Assembly: GCF_900114535.1 (NCBI RefSeq)
Contig: NZ_FOTK01000008.1
Location: forward strand, 124,001 to 188,000
Source: Methylobacterium pseudosasicola
Lineage (GTDB): Bacteria > Pseudomonadota > Alphaproteobacteria > Rhizobiales > Beijerinckiaceae
Direction of reading: 5' to 3'
Length of the DNA: 64,000 nucleotides
The translations under genes and the position numbers were made by a program. The notes beneath the pieces were generated by a model. That model was not told the origin of the DNA. It was given only the letters and a program-made list of their open reading frames with translations, and made no database searches. Positions 61,181 through 64,000 of the stretch are shown here, in pieces; the first letter of the stretch is position 1; each line of letters opens with the position of its first letter.

Positions 61181-62389
61181 TCAGACCCGCTCGATGATCG
61201 TGGCGGTCCCCATGCCGGCGCCGATGCAGAGCGTGACCAGGGCGCGCTCCTTGCCGGTGCGCTCCAGCTCGTCGAGCGCCGTCCCGAGGATCATCGCCCC
61301 GGTGGCGCCCAGCGGATGACCGAGCGCGATCGCGCCGCCGGTGACGTTGACGATCTCGGGATCGAGATCGAACGCCTGGCAGAAGCGCAGGACCACGGCC
61401 GCGAAGGCCTCGTTCACCTCGAACAGGTCGATGTCCGACAGGCTCAGACCGGACCGGGCCAGGACCTTCCGGGTGACGTCGACCGGGCCAGTGAGCATCA
61501 GGGCCGGGTCCGAGCCGATATTGGCAAACGCCCGGATCCGCGCCCGGGGCCGCAGCCCGGCGGCGTCGCCGGCCGCCTTGGAGCCGATCAGCACGGCGGC
61601 GGCGCCATCGACGATGCCCGACGAGTTGCCGGCGTGGTGGACGTGGTTGACCGTCTCGACATCCGGATGCGCATCCGTCGCCACCGCGTCGAACCCACCC
61701 ATCTGGCCCATCTGAACGAAGGAGGCCTTCAGCGCGGCGAGAGACTGCATGTCGGTGCCCGGGCGCATATGCTCGTCGCGGTCGAGCAGCGTGATGCCGT
61801 TCACGTCGCGCACCGGCACCACCGATCCACCGAACAGACCGTCCGCCCAGGATTTGGCCGAGCGCGCCTGCGAGCGGACCGCGTAGCCGTCGCAATCGTC
61901 GCGAGAGAAGCCGTACTTGGTGGCGATCAGGTCGGCCGAGACGCCCTGCGGCATGAAGTAGGATTTGATGGCGATCGCCGGATCGACCGGCCACGCGCCC
62001 CCCGAGGCGCCGATGCCGATGCGGCTCATCGATTCGACGCCGCCGCCCACCGCCATCTCGTGCTGGCCGCTCATCACCTGTGCGGCGGCGAAGTTCACCG
62101 CATCGAGGCCCGAGGCGCAGAAGCGGTTGATCTGGACGCCCGGGACGTGGTCGCCGTAATCGGAGACGAGGGCCGCGGCGCGGGCGATGTCGCCGCCCGC
62201 CTCGCCCACCGGGTCGACGCAGCCGAGGATGACGTCATCGACCAAAGCCGTATCGAGGCCGTTGCGGTCCTTGAGCGCCCGCAGGGCGGTCTCGGCCAGC
62301 CGCAGGGCCGTCACCTCATGCAGCGCGCCATCCGCCTTTCCACGGCCGCGGGGCGTGCGGACGTGATCGTAGATGAAGGCTTCGGGCAT
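61181..62389 (-). CDS. Acetyl-CoA acetyltransferase / thiolase
   Basis: A 402-residue thiolase. The nucleophile is in INRFCASGLDAV, the GGAIALGHPLGATGA histidine and the final catalytic cysteine (LCIGAGMGTA) are intact. LFEVNEAFAAV is also conserved. Together with the FadJ-type enzyme nearby it can complete beta-oxidation; polyhydroxybutyrate PhaA-type use is also possible. The GG-rich ends fit degradative thiolases. The gene is convergent neither with fadJ nor separated from it by more than two genes (EAL and DUF2059). Confidence 0.91.
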   Translation of the reverse strand: MPEAFIYDHVRTPRGRGKADGALHEVTALRLAETALRALKDRNGLDTALVDDVILGCVDPVGEAGGDIARAAALVSDYGDHVPGVQINRFCASGLDAVNFAAAQVMSGQHEMAVGGGVESMSRIGIGASGGAWPVDPAIAIKSYFMPQGVSADLIATKYGFSRDDCDGYAVRSQARSAKSWADGLFGGSVVPVRDVNGITLLDRDEHMRPGTDMQSLAALKASFVQMGQMGGFDAVATDAHPDVETVNHVHHAGNSSGIVDGAAAVLIGSKAAGDAAGLRPRARIRAFANIGSDPALMLTGPVDVTRKVLARSGLSLSDIDLFEVNEAFAAVVLRFCQAFDLDPEIVNVTGGAIALGHPLGATGAMILGTALDELERTGKERALVTLCIGAGMGTATIIERV

Positions 62390-62521
62390 CGGCGTTCCCC
62401 AGCATGTTCTTGCCTGTTGGCGACGCGGCCATACCGGGCCGACTCGCTGGACGCCAGTCTGCCACGGCCCATACGCGTCGCACCATCCCGGGCCACAGGG
62501 AAACGGCCGGCCCGACAGGCG

Positions 62522-62565
62522 CCTGAAACGAAACCGCGCCCGATCGGGGTTCGATCGAGCGCGGT
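62522..62565 (-). terminator. Intrinsic terminator of dnaA
   Basis: On the minus strand, a two-part hairpin (outer ACCGCGC/GCGCGGT and inner CGATCG/CGATCG) is followed by the T-rich TTTCGTTTC. It lies about 35 bp past the dnaA stop. Confidence 0.65.
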
Positions 62566-62599
62566 CGCGAGGTCGGTCAGCCTGGGTCCCGGCGGGATC

Positions 62600-64000
62600 C
62601 TAGTCCTGCAGCATGCGCTTCAGGAGCTCGACCTCATCGCCGAGCACTGCGTCCTCGCCGATCTGCTTCTCGATCTTACGCACGGCATGGAGCACGGTGG
62701 TGTGGTCGCGCCCACCGAACCGGCGACCGATCTCGGGCAGCGAGCGCAGGGTCAGCACCTTCGATAGGTACATGGCGATCTGGCGCGGCTTGACCACGGC
62801 GGCGGTGCGCCGCTCCGACAGGATGTCCGAGCGCGAGACGTTGTAGCGCGAGGCGACCAGCTTCTGGATGTCCTCGATCTTGATCCGCTTCGGCTCGCGG
62901 TTCTTCACAAGGTCGCGGATCGCGCTCTCGGCGGTCTCCATGGTCACGGCGGTGCCGGTGAGCGTGGCATGGGCCAGCAGCCGGTTGACCGCCCCTTCGA
63001 GGTCGCGGCCGTTGGCGGTGATCGCCCGGGCCACGTAGGTCGCGACCTGCGGCGACACGTCGAAACCCGGATGAGCGGCCCGCACCGCGGCAAGCCGCGC
63101 CGACAGGATCGAGACCCGCAGGGCCTCGTCCAGAGCGGTGATCTCGACCACAAGGCCGCCGCCGAGACGCGAGCGGACCCGCTCGTCCAGCGCTTCCAGC
63201 TCGGTCGGAGGCCGGTCCGAGGCGACGACGACCTGCCGGCCGGCATCGATCAGCGCGTTGATGGTGTGGCCGAACTCGGCCTGGATCGACTTGCCCTGGA
63301 TGAACTGGACGTCGTCCAGGATCAGCAGGTCGATGCCGCGCAGCCGCTCCTTGTAGGCGAGCGCCGACTGGGTCTTCAGGGCGTTGACGAAGCCGTACAT
63401 GAACCGGTCGGCGGTCAGGTAGATCACCCGGCGCCCGGCCTCGCGGGCGGCGTGGCCGATGCCGTGCAACAGGTGGGTCTTGCCCAGGCCGACACCGGCA
63501 TGGAGATAGAGCGGGTTGTAGAGCGCGCCCTCGCCCTGGTGCCGGGCCACGCGCTCGGCGGCGGCGTGGGCCAGCGCATTCGAGCGGCCGATGACGAAGC
63601 TGGAAAAAGTCAGACGGGCGTCGAGCGGCGTGCCGCTAAGGTCACCCCCGGCATCGGCGTTCCGCTGCTCGGAGGCGGTCGCGACAGTAGCGGCCACGGG
63701 AGCCGGCGTGTTGGTGGCGTGGAGCCGGGCGAGCGGGCCGCTGGCCGGGCCGGCCTTCGGGGCGCCGACGACCGCGGGGCGGGCCGGGGCGCCGGTGCCG
63801 CGCACGCCGACCTCGATCCGGGCGATCTCCTCGGCCTCTGCCTTGAAGGTGCCGAGCACCCGGTCGAGGTAGTGAGATTCGATCCAGCTCTTCAGGAAGC
63901 GCGTCGGCACCGTCAGCCGCGCCGTACCGGCCGAGACGCCCTCGAGTTCCAGGCGGGCGAACCAGCTGGCGAATACGTCCTCGCCGAGCTCGGCGCGCAG
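62600..64000 (-). CDS. dnaA: Chromosomal replication initiator DnaA (5' end outside the window)
   Basis: The final 466 residues of DnaA are visible; the frame is open to the right edge so the N-terminal start is cut off. The visible part begins in domain I ([20 protein letters not shown]). AAA+ motifs [14 protein letters not shown] (Walker A) and [13 protein letters not shown] (Walker B) follow, then domain IV with the helix-turn-helix and [17 protein letters not shown] signature. A disordered Ala/Pro/Gly-rich domain II (about residues 80-130 of the visible part) precedes domain III. The gene is the sole essential initiator for chromosome replication. Confidence 0.97.
   Translation of the reverse strand: MRAELGEDVFASWFARLELEGVSAGTARLTVPTRFLKSWIESHYLDRVLGTFKAEAEEIARIEVGVRGTGAPARPAVVGAPKAGPASGPLARLHATNTPAPVAATVATASEQRNADAGGDLSGTPLDARLTFSSFVIGRSNALAHAAAERVARHQGEGALYNPLYLHAGVGLGKTHLLHGIGHAAREAGRRVIYLTADRFMYGFVNALKTQSALAYKERLRGIDLLILDDVQFIQGKSIQAEFGHTINALIDAGRQVVVASDRPPTELEALDERVRSRLGGGLVVEITALDEALRVSILSARLAAVRAAHPGFDVSPQVATYVARAITANGRDLEGAVNRLLAHATLTGTAVTMETAESAIRDLVKNREPKRIKIEDIQKLVASRYNVSRSDILSERRTAAVVKPRQIAMYLSKVLTLRSLPEIGRRFGGRDHTTVLHAVRKIEKQIGEDAVLGDEVELLKRMLQD

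Overview
The window looks like chromosome of a high-GC alphaproteobacterium of the order Hyphomicrobiales (Rhizobiales), most like Methylobacterium. That rests on recognising a CpdR response regulator beside an N-formylglutamate amidohydrolase, an mmgR/suhB-type small RNA, a cox operon with CoxF, Cox11, DUF983 and SURF1 genes, and strong third-position GC. The genus is inferred by eye and was not searched. No CRISPR array, rRNA, phage or intact insertion sequence was seen.

Layout. 1-4.8 kb: a leftward branched-chain amino acid type ABC transporter operon (livG-livF-binding protein-livH-livM). 5-7.8 kb: dgoK-dgoA (2-keto-3-deoxygalactonate to pyruvate and glyceraldehyde 3-phosphate), then a D-threonine aldolase-like PLP enzyme. 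7.8-12 kb: two small proteins, a histone deacetylase-like amidohydrolase, and a divergent MFS exporter/LysR pair. 12-18.4 kb: an AT-richer island for a surface sugar, with a GT2 glycosyltransferase, rfbG, rfbF, an NAD-dependent reductase, an RmlC-like epimerase and rfbH. It ends near the 3' end of a tRNA-Leu gene. 19-24.5 kb: a DedA-like protein, DsbB, DUF1178, a nitrilase, glutaredoxin, CpdR, N-formylglutamate amidohydrolase, an mmgR-type sRNA and galU with a galE remnant behind it. 24.9-36.8 kb: a lytic transglycosylase, a DUF459 SGNH protein, and glutamate synthase (gltB, gltD) with a vapBC toxin-antitoxin pair between its subunits. A secreted Ala/Pro-rich protein and fdhD follow. 37-43.9 kb: an aa3 cytochrome c oxidase operon. 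44-46.5 kb: sfnG-sfnB for sulfur from dimethyl sulfone. 46.5-57.3 kb: a CDF metal exporter, queA-tgt for queuosine, tRNA-Pro, a phosphopantetheinyl transferase, an AmpG-like MFS protein, ligA and an exonuclease-SWIM protein. 57.4-64 kb: beta-oxidation enzymes (FadJ type and thiolase), an EAL protein, DUF2059, and dnaA running off the right edge.

The most notable region is the 12-18.4 kb island. RfbF and RfbG make CDP-4-keto-6-deoxyglucose. The RfbH homologue keeps the PLP/[2Fe-2S] dehydrase signature (His instead of the PLP lysine; C-X57-C-X1-C-X7-C), so removal of the C3 hydroxyl is expected. The epimerase plus reductase that follow resemble the end of the CDP-ascarylose route. The E3 reductase partner (RfbI/DdhD) is not in the window. 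Other points worth a second look are the vapBC pair inside gltBD, the exonuclease-SWIM fusion, a Tgt that lacks two of three zinc cysteines, and the sRNA downstream of galU.
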